Shown: piece by piece, positions 1 to 9,085 of the stretch
Position numbering within the stretch: position 1 is the first letter of the stretch
Layout of the letters: each line of letters opens with the position of its first letter
Source: an uncultured Prevotellaceae bacterium
GTDB taxonomy: Bacteria; Bacteroidota; Bacteroidia; Bacteroidales; Bacteroidaceae
DNA length: 27,506 nt
Direction: 5' to 3'
Assembly (NCBI GenBank): GCA_945827465.1
Contig: CALZOH010000009.1
Coordinates: 1 to 27,506, forward strand
The notes under the pieces: model-generated
What the model was told of the DNA's origin: nothing
Databases searched by the model: none
What the model saw: only the letters and a program-made list of their open reading frames with translations
Program-made: the position numbers and the translations under genes

Positions 1-110
1 TGAGCGAAAATGAATATGGGACGATGTAATCAACGCCTGACAGTCTCATTAAATGCCATGTTCTTGATGTCGGTATGTTCGTTGCGTATGTTTCATGTTC
101 GCGTGCTTGA

Positions 111-129
111 GGGCGTATGCGATACGCCC
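111..129. repeat. REP-like hairpin downstream of the efflux operon
   Basis: An 8-bp perfect inverted repeat, GGGCGTAT and ATACGCCC, is separated by a 3-base loop (gcg). It lies about 110 bases past the stop of the minus-strand tolC-like gene. No T tract follows on either strand, so it does not look like a simple intrinsic terminator. The compact GC-rich palindrome resembles dispersed REP-type intergenic elements. The rest of positions 1-238 shows no credible gene: the short open frames there have no recognisable protein character. Confidence 0.5.
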
Positions 130-238
130 CTACGGTTTTCCTGCGAAATACTGGCGGATTCCTGTTTACGGGCCGTGCAGCTATGGGTGGCCGATGTGTG
201 CGGTTGCTTGGGTAGTGGCTCGGGGGCCTCGGCGCGGA

Positions 239-1573
239 CTATTTGGAAGGCTTGAGGTAGCTTTGGGTCAGTCCGCAAATGCGCAGCAGGGCTATTTCAC
301 ATGATTTTGTGTCGTATTCGGCCGTTAGTTTACGCTCATTCGCGTCGAGCAGGCTCTTTTGTGCCTCTCGCATCTCGATACCCGAAAGGTCGCCCAGCAG
401 GTATCGCTCGTAAGCTATTTCATAATTATTATAGGCCACTCGCTCGTTTTCGCGCTCCAGTCGCAGTACCTTCAGGTTGTTCTGATAAGCATTCCACAGG
501 GTATTGAAGTCGGCTTTCAACTCCAGGTCGAGTTGCTCGAGCGAGAGTTGGGCATTCTCCCTGCGGATACGGGCGTTGCGCTCCTGTCGGCGCTTGTTGC
601 GGTCGAAGAGATTAAAGCCTACGGTGAGTCCTATCTTAGGTCCCCAGGTGTTGGTGTGCTTGTTGCTGGCGTCGGAATAGGTGCGAAAGCTGGTGCCCAC
701 TCCGCTGTTGAGCTTCAGATAGGGGTAGTAGCTGGCGCGAGCCAGTTGTAGGTCGGCCTGCGAGAGGCGTTCGTCCGATACAGCCAGTTTGAGCTCGGTG
801 TTGTGGGTCTGTAGCGACTCTAACAAGGGGGCATATTGCAGCGTTTCGTCGACGTTGATGAGGGTGTCGCTCACCATGATGCGGCGTGTCACGTCCTTTA
901 CGTTCATGAGTTGGTTGAGTCGGATGCGGGAGGTTTCGACCAGCTCGTGCTGCTTGATGTATTGCGAGCTGTCGGCGTTGAAGTCTACCGAGGTTTGTTG
1001 CAGGTCGAGGCCGCTTCCTTTGCCCACTTCAAAACGTGCCTGGGCAATGCGCAGGCGTTCGCGCGAGAGTTTCACGGCGTAGCGCAGGTTTTTGAGGCGC
1101 AGGCGTTGCTGTATGAAGTTGTAGTATTCGGTGGTAATGTCGGCAATGAGGTTCTCCGATTGCAGGCGGGTGAGCATTTCGCCCTGTGCCTGTAGCTCGC
1201 GCAGGCGTTTCAAGTTGGTCTGCATGGCAAAGCCGTCGAAGAGGGTCCAGTTGAGATCTACTGAAGCCGTCATGGTCTGGTCGACCGACTTCTGTGAGGC
1301 CGATGTGCCGGCCGAGGTGCGGGTAGAAGTCATGTCATAGGCAGCGTTGTAGCCGCCGTTCAGGTCGAGGGTGGGGGTCATGCCGGCAGCCGCACGCGTG
1401 GCGTTGTTGCCGGCTATGCGCTCGTCATTGCGCATCATCTTAATTTGCAGGTTTTCTTCCAGTCCGGTCCTGATGCACTCCTCGAGTGTCAGTACAACGG
1501 GCTCTTGTGCCCGGGCGGTCCAGGCCGTGAGCAGGAGCAGGAGGGTGAGGCAGAGTTTATGATTCGCTTTCAT
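239..1573 (-). CDS. TolC-family outer-membrane efflux protein
   Basis: This is the outer-membrane channel component of a tripartite RND pump, 444 residues, about the usual length for the family. It opens with a Sec signal peptide (MKANHK, then a leucine-rich stretch ending TARAQEP). The mature protein starts with the typical 'LTLEECIRTGLEENLQIK' helix, and two halves of long amphipathic helices follow, as in TolC/OprM. The open frame continues 44 codons further upstream, but that stretch lies inside the pump gene in another frame. The ATG at 1573 is chosen because the signal peptide begins there, which leaves a 17-bp overlap with the pump gene and implies translational coupling. It has no lipobox cysteine, so it is probably not lipidated like OprM. 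The exported substrate cannot be told from sequence. Confidence 0.93.
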   Translation of the reverse strand: MKANHKLCLTLLLLLTAWTARAQEPVVLTLEECIRTGLEENLQIKMMRNDERIAGNNATRAAAGMTPTLDLNGGYNAAYDMTSTRTSAGTSASQKSVDQTMTASVDLNWTLFDGFAMQTNLKRLRELQAQGEMLTRLQSENLIADITTEYYNFIQQRLRLKNLRYAVKLSRERLRIAQARFEVGKGSGLDLQQTSVDFNADSSQYIKQHELVETSRIRLNQLMNVKDVTRRIMVSDTLINVDETLQYAPLLESLQTHNTELKLAVSDERLSQADLQLARASYYPYLKLNSGVGTSFRTYSDASNKHTNTWGPKIGLTVGFNLFDRNKRRQERNARIRRENAQLSLEQLDLELKADFNTLWNAYQNNLKVLRLERENERVAYNNYEIAYERYLLGDLSGIEMREAQKSLLDANERKLTAEYDTKSCEIALLRICGLTQSYLKPSK

Positions 1574-4500
1574 GTTTTCTTTCGGTTGAGATATAACTAT
1601 AGATGGCCGGCACGATGAACATGGTGAAGAAGGTTGATACCACCATACCTCCCACCACGGCAACGCCCATGGCAATGCGTTGATTGGCACCTTCGCCCGA
1701 GGCAAAAGCCAGTGGCAGCAGGCCCAGTACGGTCGAGATGCTCGTCATCAGAATAGGACGCAGGCGTTGGGCCGCCGCTTCCTCAATGGCCTGGAGCTTG
1801 GGCAGGCCGGCCAGCTGCTTTTGATTGGCAAACTCAACGATCAGAATACCGTTCTTGGCCACGAGGCCGATGAGCATGATGATACCGATTTGGCTGAAGA
1901 TGTTCATCGTCTGTCCCGACAGCCACATGAACACCAAGGCACCGAAGATGGCAAGCGGTACGGTGAACATGATGACCAAGGGATCTTTGAAACTCTCGAA
2001 CTGCGCGGCCAGTACCAGGAAAATCAGCACCAGTGCCAATACGAAGGCGAAGAGCAGACTTGATGAACTCTCGCGGTAGAGCTTCGACTCACCGGCCAGA
2101 GCCGTGCGGAATGTCTCGTCGAGCGTTTCGTTGGCAATGCGGTCCATCTCGTCAAGGCCGTCGCCAATGGTCTTCCCCTCGGCCAATCCGGCCGAAATGG
2201 TGGCTGAATTGAAGCGGTTATAGCGATACAGCTTGGGCGGAGAGATGCCCGGGCTGAGGCTTACTAAGTTGTCGAGCTGCACTTGGTCGCCCTTATCGCT
2301 GCGCACGTAGAGCGAACGCAGGTCGGTGGGGTCGTTGCGCTGCTGGCGGTTGATTTCCGCCAAAATCTCATATTGTTTACCGTTCATGTAGAAGTATCCC
2401 ATGCGCTGACCACTCAATCCGTATTGCAGACTCTCGGCAATGTCGCGGGTCGAAACGCCCAGTTGGTTGGCCTTGTCGCGGTTGATCTCCAAACGCATCT
2501 CGGGTTTGCTGAACTTGAGGTCGACGTCGGCCATCTGGAAAACAGGACTGCGGTTGACCTTCTCCAGGAATTCAGGCAATATCTTCTCGAGTTTGCTCAT
2601 GCTGGTAGTTTGGAGCACGTACTGAACGGGCATACCGCCGCGGCGTCCGCCAAACGACGACTGCTGCTGTACGAACGAGCGGGCCTTCGTCTTCGACCGG
2701 ATAGCCTTCGAGAGCTTTTCGGCCATATCCATCTGCGTGTAGGAACGGTCCTTAATATCCTTGAGCGTGATGCGCACATTACCATTCGAGCTCGACACAC
2801 GGGCCGAAACGGCAGCCGCATCCGGGATGAGCGAGTCGACCAGATGGTTGATATCCTCCGTATAGTCGCGGATGAACTCGTAAGTAGCTCCCTCCGGTCC
2901 TTGCGTGCGCACCGTAATGGACGAACGGTCTTCAAGCGGGGCCATTTCAGAAGGCAGCGCCTGCCAGAGCAGACCAATCAAGGCTCCCGTAACCACAACC
3001 AGCGCCACGGCGAGCCAGCGGCGGTGCATAAAACGGTTGAGTGCCTTGGCGTAAAGGCGGTTCATCCCCTCGAAGAAGGGCTCGGTGGCCAGATAGAAGC
3101 GGTTGCGCTTCTCGCGCTTTACCAGAATCTTGGTCGAGAGCATGGGGGTGAAGGTGAGCGCAGCAAACGAGGAGATAATGACGGCACCCGACACCACAAT
3201 GCTGAACTCACGGAAGAGGCGTCCCGTGGTACCTTCCATAAAGACAATGGGGAAGAACACGGCTACCAAGGTGATGGTCGTAGAGATGACGGCAAAGAAA
3301 ATCTCGCGGGAACCCTCGATACCCGCCTCGCGCGGACGCATTCCCCGCTCAATACGCACGTAGATATTCTCAGTCATCACAATGGCATCGTCGACCACCA
3401 AGCCCACCGCCAGTACAATGGCCAACATGGAAAGCACGTTGATGGAGAACCCCGACAGGTACATCACGAAGAACGAACCGACCAGCGACACCGGAATCAC
3501 CATGCAAGGGATAAGCGTGACGCGCCAGTCGCGCAAGAAGAGGAAAATAATCAGAATCACCAAGGCGAAAGCTACCCACACCGTTTCCTTGACCTCGGCA
3601 ATCGAAGCACGAATGAAGCGGGTATTGTCGAAGCCATAAGAGTAAAAGACATCGTCAGGCAAATCCTTCTTCATTTGCTCCATACGTTGGTAGACGTTAT
3701 CGGCAATTTCAATGTGGTTGGCGCCCGGTTGCGGAATGACCACGACGGCAACCATCGGCACACCGTTCATCTTCATGTAGCTCCGTATGTCGGCCGGCCC
3801 GAGTTCGGCCCGTCCGATGTCGCTGAAACGAACAATGTTTCCGCCGTTCTTCTTCACGATAATATTGTTGAACTCCTCGGGCGTGTGCATCAGACCGAGG
3901 GTGCGGATGGTGAGTTCTGTAGTATTCCCCTCGATACTGCCGGAGGGCAGCTCGAGATTCTCGCGGGTAATGGCGTTCTTCACGTCAACGGTGGTCACGC
4001 CGTAGCCGGCCATCTTGGTGGGGTCAAGCCAAAGGCGCATGGAGTAACGCTTCTCACCCCATATGTCGACGCTGCTCACGTCTGAAATGGTTTGCAACTG
4101 TTCCTTAACCGTGAGGTCAGCAATTTCACTCAGTTCGAGCAGTGAGCGTTTGTTGCTCTGAAGGGCTACCATCAGGATGGGCATGGCGTCGGCATCGGCC
4201 TTCGACACGGTGGGAGGGTCGCAGTCACGGGGCAGGTAGCGCTGGGCGCGCGAAACCTTGTCGCGCACATCATTGGCCGCGCGCTCCAAGTCGACCGAAA
4301 GTTCAAATTCTACGGTGATGCGGCTTTGTCCCTGCTGGCTCACACTCGAAAGTGAGCGGATACCCGAAATACCGTTGATGTTTTGCTCAAGGGGTTCCGT
4401 AATTTGATTCTCGATAACGTCGGCGTTGGCTCCGGCGTACGAGCAGGTAACGGTGATGATGGGGTTGTCGACCGAGGGATATTCGCGAACACCCAGGAAC

Positions 4501-4589
4501 GTGTAGCCGATGAGTCCGAAAAGAAGGATGATAAGTGTGAGCACGGTGGCCAACACAGGGCGTCGGATGCTGAGTTCGGAGATATTCAT
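1557..4589 (-). CDS. RND-family inner-membrane efflux transporter (AcrB/MexB-like)
   Basis: This is a proton-driven multidrug-type efflux pump of the HAE1 class, 1010 residues against about 1030-1050 for AcrB. The N-terminus (MNISELSIRRPVLATVL) is the classic cytoplasmic segment leading into TM1. A large periplasmic loop (about residues 35-335) is followed by a TM2-TM6 block. The proton-relay aspartates of TM4 are present as adjacent D400-D401 in 'GLVVDDAIVMTENIY', and the TM10 lysine is present near K912 in 'LVAKNGILIVEFANQ'. A second periplasmic loop and a C-terminal six-helix block complete the two-fold repeat. The gene begins 15 bp after the adaptor gene and overlaps the tolC-like gene, so the three are one transcript. 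Substrate could be drugs, bile acids or metabolites; nothing here decides it. Confidence 0.96.
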   Translation of the reverse strand: MNISELSIRRPVLATVLTLIILLFGLIGYTFLGVREYPSVDNPIITVTCSYAGANADVIENQITEPLEQNINGISGIRSLSSVSQQGQSRITVEFELSVDLERAANDVRDKVSRAQRYLPRDCDPPTVSKADADAMPILMVALQSNKRSLLELSEIADLTVKEQLQTISDVSSVDIWGEKRYSMRLWLDPTKMAGYGVTTVDVKNAITRENLELPSGSIEGNTTELTIRTLGLMHTPEEFNNIIVKKNGGNIVRFSDIGRAELGPADIRSYMKMNGVPMVAVVVIPQPGANHIEIADNVYQRMEQMKKDLPDDVFYSYGFDNTRFIRASIAEVKETVWVAFALVILIIFLFLRDWRVTLIPCMVIPVSLVGSFFVMYLSGFSINVLSMLAIVLAVGLVVDDAIVMTENIYVRIERGMRPREAGIEGSREIFFAVISTTITLVAVFFPIVFMEGTTGRLFREFSIVVSGAVIISSFAALTFTPMLSTKILVKREKRNRFYLATEPFFEGMNRLYAKALNRFMHRRWLAVALVVVTGALIGLLWQALPSEMAPLEDRSSITVRTQGPEGATYEFIRDYTEDINHLVDSLIPDAAAVSARVSSSNGNVRITLKDIKDRSYTQMDMAEKLSKAIRSKTKARSFVQQQSSFGGRRGGMPVQYVLQTTSMSKLEKILPEFLEKVNRSPVFQMADVDLKFSKPEMRLEINRDKANQLGVSTRDIAESLQYGLSGQRMGYFYMNGKQYEILAEINRQQRNDPTDLRSLYVRSDKGDQVQLDNLVSLSPGISPPKLYRYNRFNSATISAGLAEGKTIGDGLDEMDRIANETLDETFRTALAGESKLYRESSSSLLFAFVLALVLIFLVLAAQFESFKDPLVIMFTVPLAIFGALVFMWLSGQTMNIFSQIGIIMLIGLVAKNGILIVEFANQKQLAGLPKLQAIEEAAAQRLRPILMTSISTVLGLLPLAFASGEGANQRIAMGVAVVGGMVVSTFFTMFIVPAIYSYISTERKHESES

Positions 4590-4604
4590 GAGCCGGTAGC
4601 GTTA

Positions 4605-5672
4605 CTATTTGACTTGGTCAAGTTCTACATCCATGTCTGTACGCAGCTGCATCACACCCGTGGTGAGCAAGGTGTCGCCGAGTTGAAGGCCTTCGATCAC
4701 CTGTACCATGCTCTCGGTGCGCAGTCCGGTCTTGATTTCGGCCGGCTGGGCCTTGCCGTTCTTGTAAAGGAATACTTTGTCCTTACCCATTTCGGGGATG
4801 ATGGCTTCAGAGGGAATGGCGATGGTCTCGGTAATGGTTTCTTTTTCCAGTTTGATTTGTGCGTAGCGTCCGGGCTTGATGCGCCCACCCGGATTGTCGA
4901 AAATGGCGCGTGCCGTAAGGGTGCGGGTGTCTTGGTCCACGTGAGAGTTGATGGCGTAGACGCGGGCAGGGAAGGTGGTGTTTTCACCTTCCAGGGTGAA
5001 CTCAATGGGACTACCTACCTTGAGTTCGCTGGAGTAGCGTTCGGGTATGGAAAATTCCAATTTGAGTGGCGTGACCTTGGTCAGGTGGGCTACGATGGTA
5101 GAGGTGGAGGCGTAGGCGCCTACACTGATCTGTCGTAATCCGATCACTCCGTCGAAGGGAGCCGTGAGTTGTGTTTGGCGGATGTTGGCTTTCACCAGTT
5201 CGATGTCGGCGCGCAGGGTGGCCAGGTCGGTCTGCACCTGCTCGTAGGCTTCCTTGCTCACGGCTTCTTTCTGAAGCATCGTTTCCTGACGGATGACACG
5301 ATTTTCAGCCAGCTTGATTTGAGCTTCCAACTTCTTGAGTTGAGCCTGGAGGGGAGCGTCGTTCACCTGCGCCAACAGTTCGCCCTTGCTGACGCGACTG
5401 CCTTCGTGAAAGTAAATGTCTACAATCTTGCCCGGAGTCTCAAAGGCGAGGTCCACTTCTTCATCAGGTTTCAGGCTACCCGTAATCTGTAAATTATCCT
5501 GAAGGGTTTTCTGAGAGATGATGTACCCCATCACGTGGAGTTTCTTGCTGCTTTTCTTGTCGCTCGGACCGTTCATCGCGCCTTCAGAGCGATGATTCCA
5601 ATACCCGATGCCTGCAGCCAGTACCAGCAGGGCAATCAGTGAATAGGTGATGCGTTTGACTATTCGTGTCAT
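4605..5672 (-). CDS. RND efflux periplasmic adaptor subunit (membrane fusion protein)
   Basis: This adaptor (355 residues) links the RND pump to the TolC-like channel across the periplasm. An N-terminal membrane anchor (about residues 9-24) is followed by a basic linker. There is no lipobox cysteine, so it is anchored by the helix rather than by lipid. The order is that of the HlyD/AcrA family: a beta-strand start ('QITGSLKPDEEVDLAFETPGK'), a half-lipoyl motif ('IYFHEGSRVSKGELLAQVN'), a short alpha-hairpin (about 107-165), the second lipoyl half ('LTAPFDGVIGLRQISVGAY') and beta-barrel and membrane-proximal domains. It is the first gene of the efflux operon. The 133-bp gap from rhaD probably holds its promoter, but no convincing TAnnTTTG box was found there, and no TetR-type regulator is adjacent. 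Confidence 0.94.
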   Translation of the reverse strand: MTRIVKRITYSLIALLVLAAGIGYWNHRSEGAMNGPSDKKSSKKLHVMGYIISQKTLQDNLQITGSLKPDEEVDLAFETPGKIVDIYFHEGSRVSKGELLAQVNDAPLQAQLKKLEAQIKLAENRVIRQETMLQKEAVSKEAYEQVQTDLATLRADIELVKANIRQTQLTAPFDGVIGLRQISVGAYASTSTIVAHLTKVTPLKLEFSIPERYSSELKVGSPIEFTLEGENTTFPARVYAINSHVDQDTRTLTARAIFDNPGGRIKPGRYAQIKLEKETITETIAIPSEAIIPEMGKDKVFLYKNGKAQPAEIKTGLRTESMVQVIEGLQLGDTLLTTGVMQLRTDMDVELDQVK

Positions 5673-5716
5673 GGTAATAGGATAATGTTTTTGATGTGAA
5701 GTCTAAGTTATGTGAA

Positions 5717-5787
5717 CTACGCTGTCGCATCCCCTGATGCTCACTTGTAATAGGCGAAATGGGGCATGAAGGTCTGCGGCAGCGTAG
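5717..5787. other. Inverted repeat between rhaD and the efflux operon
   Basis: A 13-base arm at 5717-5729 (CTACGCTGTCGCA) pairs with 5775-5787 (TGCGGCAGCGTAG) at 12 of 13 positions across a 45-base interval. A small GCATC/GATGC hairpin lies inside near 5727-5740. It sits between two minus-strand operons and could fold at the 3' end of the rhamnose mRNA or serve as a regulatory site for the efflux genes. No clear U tract follows, so a terminator call is uncertain. Confidence 0.4.
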
Positions 5788-5805
5788 TGGAGAATGGTGC
5801 CAGTG

Positions 5806-6615
5806 TTATTTGGGTAAGTTGAAGGCCACTGACATCTCTTTCAACTGTTCTTGTGACATTCCGTCTGGCTCAAAACCCATACACTTGCTGTTAATATAGA
5901 TTTTGGCACTCTTGGAGAGCACGTCGATTTGGTCGAAGGCATCCATGGCGTCAAGTCCCTTGGCAAAGACACCGTGCTTTTCCCAAAGCACCACGTCGTA
6001 TTCCTCCAATTCCCGTAAGGTGGCTTCGGCCAGTTGCACCGAACCGGGGAGCTCGTAAGGGATAATGCCCAATCCGAGCGGACAGAATGCTTTGGTTTCA
6101 GGTATCATGCTCCAGAGGATATTGGTGAGTACGTCTTTTCCCATGTAGCGGCGGTTGTGGCTCATGGCAATGAGTTCGATGGGATGGGTGTGCACCGTGG
6201 CGCGATAGGGAGATCCCGTTTCGATAAGGCGATTGTGAACCATCAGATGAGAGGGCAACTCGCTGGTGGGCTTCACCACGTTGTCGGCTATGATCTCATA
6301 GCTGGCGCAATCGTCCAGAATGCGGATGATGGAACCGTTCTCCATCGGCTTGCGAGCCAGGTCGCGCATGCGCTTGTTGGTCCCTTTACAATAGAAATAA
6401 CCTCCGCGCAGGTGGGGGAGGGTAACTCCGATGGGTGTGACCGGTCCGATGGGAGACAGCTTGCGAATGTCATCATCGACCAACTCCGTAATATTGATGG
6501 TGATGTTGCCTCCGTTGCGCTCGGCCCATCCGTTTTGCCACAGATAACCGGCCACTTCAGCCACTTTGTCCACTTCTTGCTTTAAGGCGGGACGACCTTC
6601 TAAGATAGATTTCAT
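5806..6615 (-). CDS. rhaD: Rhamnulose-1-phosphate aldolase
   Basis: This class II zinc aldolase splits L-rhamnulose 1-phosphate into dihydroxyacetone phosphate and L-lactaldehyde, the last step of phosphorylative rhamnose catabolism in the cytoplasm. It has 269 residues, close to E. coli RhaD (274). Counting from the chosen ATG, the 'ERNGGNITI' phosphate-site motif lies near residue 33, the likely catalytic Glu is E119 (in 'TSELPSH'), and the likely zinc histidines are H142 and H144 ('VHTHP') and H214 ('EKHGV'). An in-frame TTG four codons upstream (6627) would add MKSF; the ATG at 6615 is preferred. It is the last gene of rhaB-rhaA-rhaT-rhaD, starting 31 bp after rhaT. No lactaldehyde reductase gene follows, unlike some Bacteroides rhamnose operons. 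Confidence 0.95.
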   Translation of the reverse strand: MKSILEGRPALKQEVDKVAEVAGYLWQNGWAERNGGNITINITELVDDDIRKLSPIGPVTPIGVTLPHLRGGYFYCKGTNKRMRDLARKPMENGSIIRILDDCASYEIIADNVVKPTSELPSHLMVHNRLIETGSPYRATVHTHPIELIAMSHNRRYMGKDVLTNILWSMIPETKAFCPLGLGIIPYELPGSVQLAEATLRELEEYDVVLWEKHGVFAKGLDAMDAFDQIDVLSKSAKIYINSKCMGFEPDGMSQEQLKEMSVAFNLPK

Positions 6616-6646
6616 GAATGATTTCAATGAATTTTGAGGTTGATAA

Positions 6647-7681
6647 TTATGCTAATAGTTGCGGTAAGAAAGAGGAAACAATCAGTACCAGCAAACCTAT
6701 GATCAAAATAGTAATGGTCTTTGTCGAGCATCCCTTCCATTCCTTGAGCAGAATACCCCACACATTAGAGAACGTGACGTTAAGAGCCATCAGGATGCAG
6801 AACGAGAAGGTCAGCAAGTCGGGTGAATCCTGTAGGAAACCCTGTCCCAACGATAATCCGAAGAATTGACTGTACCACAGTACACCGGCGAGGGCGCAGA
6901 AAAGCAGGTTATTTCCCCAGACATCACCCTTGGCATAGTCGCTCCAAGTGTGGTTCTTCTGATTCTGATAGAAGCAATAGAGGGCATTGGTGACGAAACC
7001 TCCAATGGTCACGAGCAAAACGGCGGGTAACGCTTTAAACATCGGGTCGGTGTCGGCGTAGTTGATTTCAGCACCAAACGTCAGACCCACGTTGAAGCAG
7101 CCGCTCATGAAGCCGGCCAGCAGAGCAATGGTGAGACCTTTTGGGAAGTTGAAATCCTTGACAGCCTCTTTCTTCTCTTCTTCAGAGAGTGAGGCGCTCT
7201 TCATCGAACCGGCAATGCCAATGATGGCGATACCTACCAAGGTAACGACTACGCCGATGATAACGGCTGAAGTCAGTTTTTCAAGTGCATTGAGTTCGGG
7301 GAAGAATACGTTGAGTAATACGGGGCCCATGATGGTACCCAATCCGGCACAGGTACCGAGGGCTATCGACTGTCCGAGAGCAACACCCAAGTAGCGCATG
7401 GATAGGCCAAAGGTAAGACCGCCAACGCCCCAGAGTACTCCAAAGAACAGTGTCATCCATACATTGAACGAATTGGCTCCGGCGTACAACTCGCACAGGC
7501 TATGACCGGCGGGAACGGCCAATAAGGCTCCCAATAGCGGGAAGATTAACCATGCAAAAACGCCTTGGATGATCCAATAGGATTCCCATGACCAATTCTT
7601 GATCTTGTTGATAGGTACGTAACAACTCGATTGGCAGAAAGCGCCAATGGCAATAATGAGTAGTCCGATGATGATTTCCAT
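6647..7681 (-). CDS. rhaT: L-rhamnose/proton symporter
   Basis: This is an inner-membrane permease of the RhaT family (drug/metabolite transporter superfamily) that imports L-rhamnose with protons. Its 344 residues match the E. coli protein length. The N-terminus 'MEIIIGLLIIAIGAFCQSSCYVPINKIKNWSWESYW' is typical of the family, and about ten hydrophobic segments span the chain. A charged cytoplasmic loop ('SEEEKKEAVKDFNF') sits near the middle. It lies between rhaA and rhaD in the same orientation, after a 105-bp gap that is the longest in the operon and contains an inverted repeat, so its expression may be tuned separately from rhaB and rhaA. Confidence 0.95.
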   Translation of the reverse strand: MEIIIGLLIIAIGAFCQSSCYVPINKIKNWSWESYWIIQGVFAWLIFPLLGALLAVPAGHSLCELYAGANSFNVWMTLFFGVLWGVGGLTFGLSMRYLGVALGQSIALGTCAGLGTIMGPVLLNVFFPELNALEKLTSAVIIGVVVTLVGIAIIGIAGSMKSASLSEEEKKEAVKDFNFPKGLTIALLAGFMSGCFNVGLTFGAEINYADTDPMFKALPAVLLVTIGGFVTNALYCFYQNQKNHTWSDYAKGDVWGNNLLFCALAGVLWYSQFFGLSLGQGFLQDSPDLLTFSFCILMALNVTFSNVWGILLKEWKGCSTKTITILIIGLLVLIVSSFLPQLLA

Positions 7682-7702
7682 AATGCTTCTTGATTGAAAA
7701 GT

Positions 7703-7772
7703 CCGACCTCAACTCCTGCAGGCTTGCCTCATCTCCGTTGGGAAAAGGGCTCAGTGCGTGAGTTAAGGTCGG
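7703..7772. other. Inverted repeat in the rhaA-rhaT gap
   Basis: Arms CCGACCTCAACT (7703-7714) and AGTTAAGGTCGG (7761-7772) pair over 12 bases with a single G-T wobble in RNA. The 46-base interval contains G/C-rich sequence. Transcribed in the rhamnose mRNA, this could form a long-range stem that stabilises the upstream rhaBA part or attenuates rhaT. It has no U-tract and so is not a clear terminator. Confidence 0.5.
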
Positions 7773-7786
7773 TACATGGAGGTTGA

Positions 7787-9040
7787 TTATCGTTTGGAAG
7801 TTACTTCCTGTTCGTATTTCTGAATTTCGGCAATGAAACTTTCTCCAACGGGAACGTTGTTGGTCAGGTTGAAGTAGTCGTAAACAGCGCCCATCGGCAG
7901 GGTCTTGGCTTCTTCGAGTAGGGCCAGGCGCTCAAAGAACTGTTCGTTGTCTTCATACTGGCGGAGCAACTTGTTGGGTTCAAGCAGAGCGCTGAGAATG
8001 CACTTCTGTGCAGCGCGTGTACCTATTACGTAAGCTCCGATACGGTTGATGCTGGCGTCGAAGTAATCCAGGCCGATGTGTACACGGTTCATGGCATCGG
8101 CGCGGGCAATCTCCTTGAAGAGGTTGAGAGTGGCATCGTTCATGGTGGTTACGTGGTCGCTATCCCAATGGATGGGGCGGCTCACGTGAAGCATCAGTTC
8201 AGGTACGAAGAGCAACATGCTCGACACTTTGTCGGCAATGTCTTCGCCCCACTGGAAGTGACCGGTGTCGATAGTGGCAATCACTTGCTTGGCGGCGCAA
8301 TAAGCGCAGTAGAAATCCCAAGAACCTACGGTGAAGCTTTCCAATCCGATTCCGAAGAGCTTTGCCTCCAAGCAGTCGCGCATGTTCTCATACTTGGTAG
8401 CAAGGATTTCGTCCAAAGAATCCTTTAGTAATTGGCGGTAGCGCAGCTTCTCCACGGTGGTGTCCTTGCTTCCGTCGTGAATCCAAATGTTGAGAATACA
8501 TGGATCGTCTTGTGCCTTACCCATCGCGTCAGCAATGGCGCGGCAACGTTTGGTATGCTCAATCCAGAAGTCGCGGATGGCCTTGTCGGGATTTGCAAGA
8601 CTCAGATTGCCGCTCTTCGGGTGAGAGAAACTGGTGCTGTTGAAGTCCAACTTCAAGCCATTCTCCTTGGCCCAGTCAATCCAGCCCTGGAAATGTTTCA
8701 CCTCAACTTGGTCGCGGTCTACCTTTTCGCCGCCGAATTCACCGTAGATTTCATGAAGATTCAAACGGTATGTTCCGCCCAACAGGGTGGTGACTTTCTG
8801 AATATCTTGACGAACTTCATCAATGTTGCGGGCGCGTCCTGGATAGTTTCCCGTGGTTTGAATACCGCCGGAGAGTACTCCATCGGGAGTTTCAAAACCA
8901 ATTACGTCGTCGGTCTGCCAGCAGTGCAGAGATATAGGCGTATTCTTTAAAGTATCAAGTGCTTTGTCGGTGTCGACTCCTAATGCAGCGTAGCGTTCTT
9001 TGGCCAGCTCGTAGGACTTTAAGATGTTTGCTTCATTCAT
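7787..9040 (-). CDS. rhaA: L-rhamnose isomerase
   Basis: This enzyme interconverts L-rhamnose and L-rhamnulose in the cytoplasm, using a divalent metal (usually manganese) in a TIM barrel. Its 417 residues match the 419 of E. coli RhaA. Metal-ligand candidates are visible in conserved settings: E234 ('GIGLESFTVGS'), D258 and H261 ('TIDTGHFQWG'), H285 ('LMLHVSRPIHWDSDH', with D293 and D295) and D325 ('HIGLDYFDASINR'). The N-terminal 'ISLHCWQTDDVIGFE' and 'GGIQTTGNYPGRARN' segments are also family signatures. It starts at the ATG at 9040, 45 bp after rhaB, and is the second gene in the operon. Confidence 0.97.
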   Translation of the reverse strand: MNEANILKSYELAKERYAALGVDTDKALDTLKNTPISLHCWQTDDVIGFETPDGVLSGGIQTTGNYPGRARNIDEVRQDIQKVTTLLGGTYRLNLHEIYGEFGGEKVDRDQVEVKHFQGWIDWAKENGLKLDFNSTSFSHPKSGNLSLANPDKAIRDFWIEHTKRCRAIADAMGKAQDDPCILNIWIHDGSKDTTVEKLRYRQLLKDSLDEILATKYENMRDCLEAKLFGIGLESFTVGSWDFYCAYCAAKQVIATIDTGHFQWGEDIADKVSSMLLFVPELMLHVSRPIHWDSDHVTTMNDATLNLFKEIARADAMNRVHIGLDYFDASINRIGAYVIGTRAAQKCILSALLEPNKLLRQYEDNEQFFERLALLEEAKTLPMGAVYDYFNLTNNVPVGESFIAEIQKYEQEVTSKR

Positions 9041-9085
9041 AATGATAAATAATTTATGTAGTTTCTTTTAATAATAGACGAGGAT

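Noticed and set aside
2283..4085. 600-codon open frame on the plus strand opposite the RND pump gene
   Set aside because: It is fully antisense to a well-matched pump gene, is rich in His, Arg, Asn and Gly without domain character, and arises from codon bias of the real gene.
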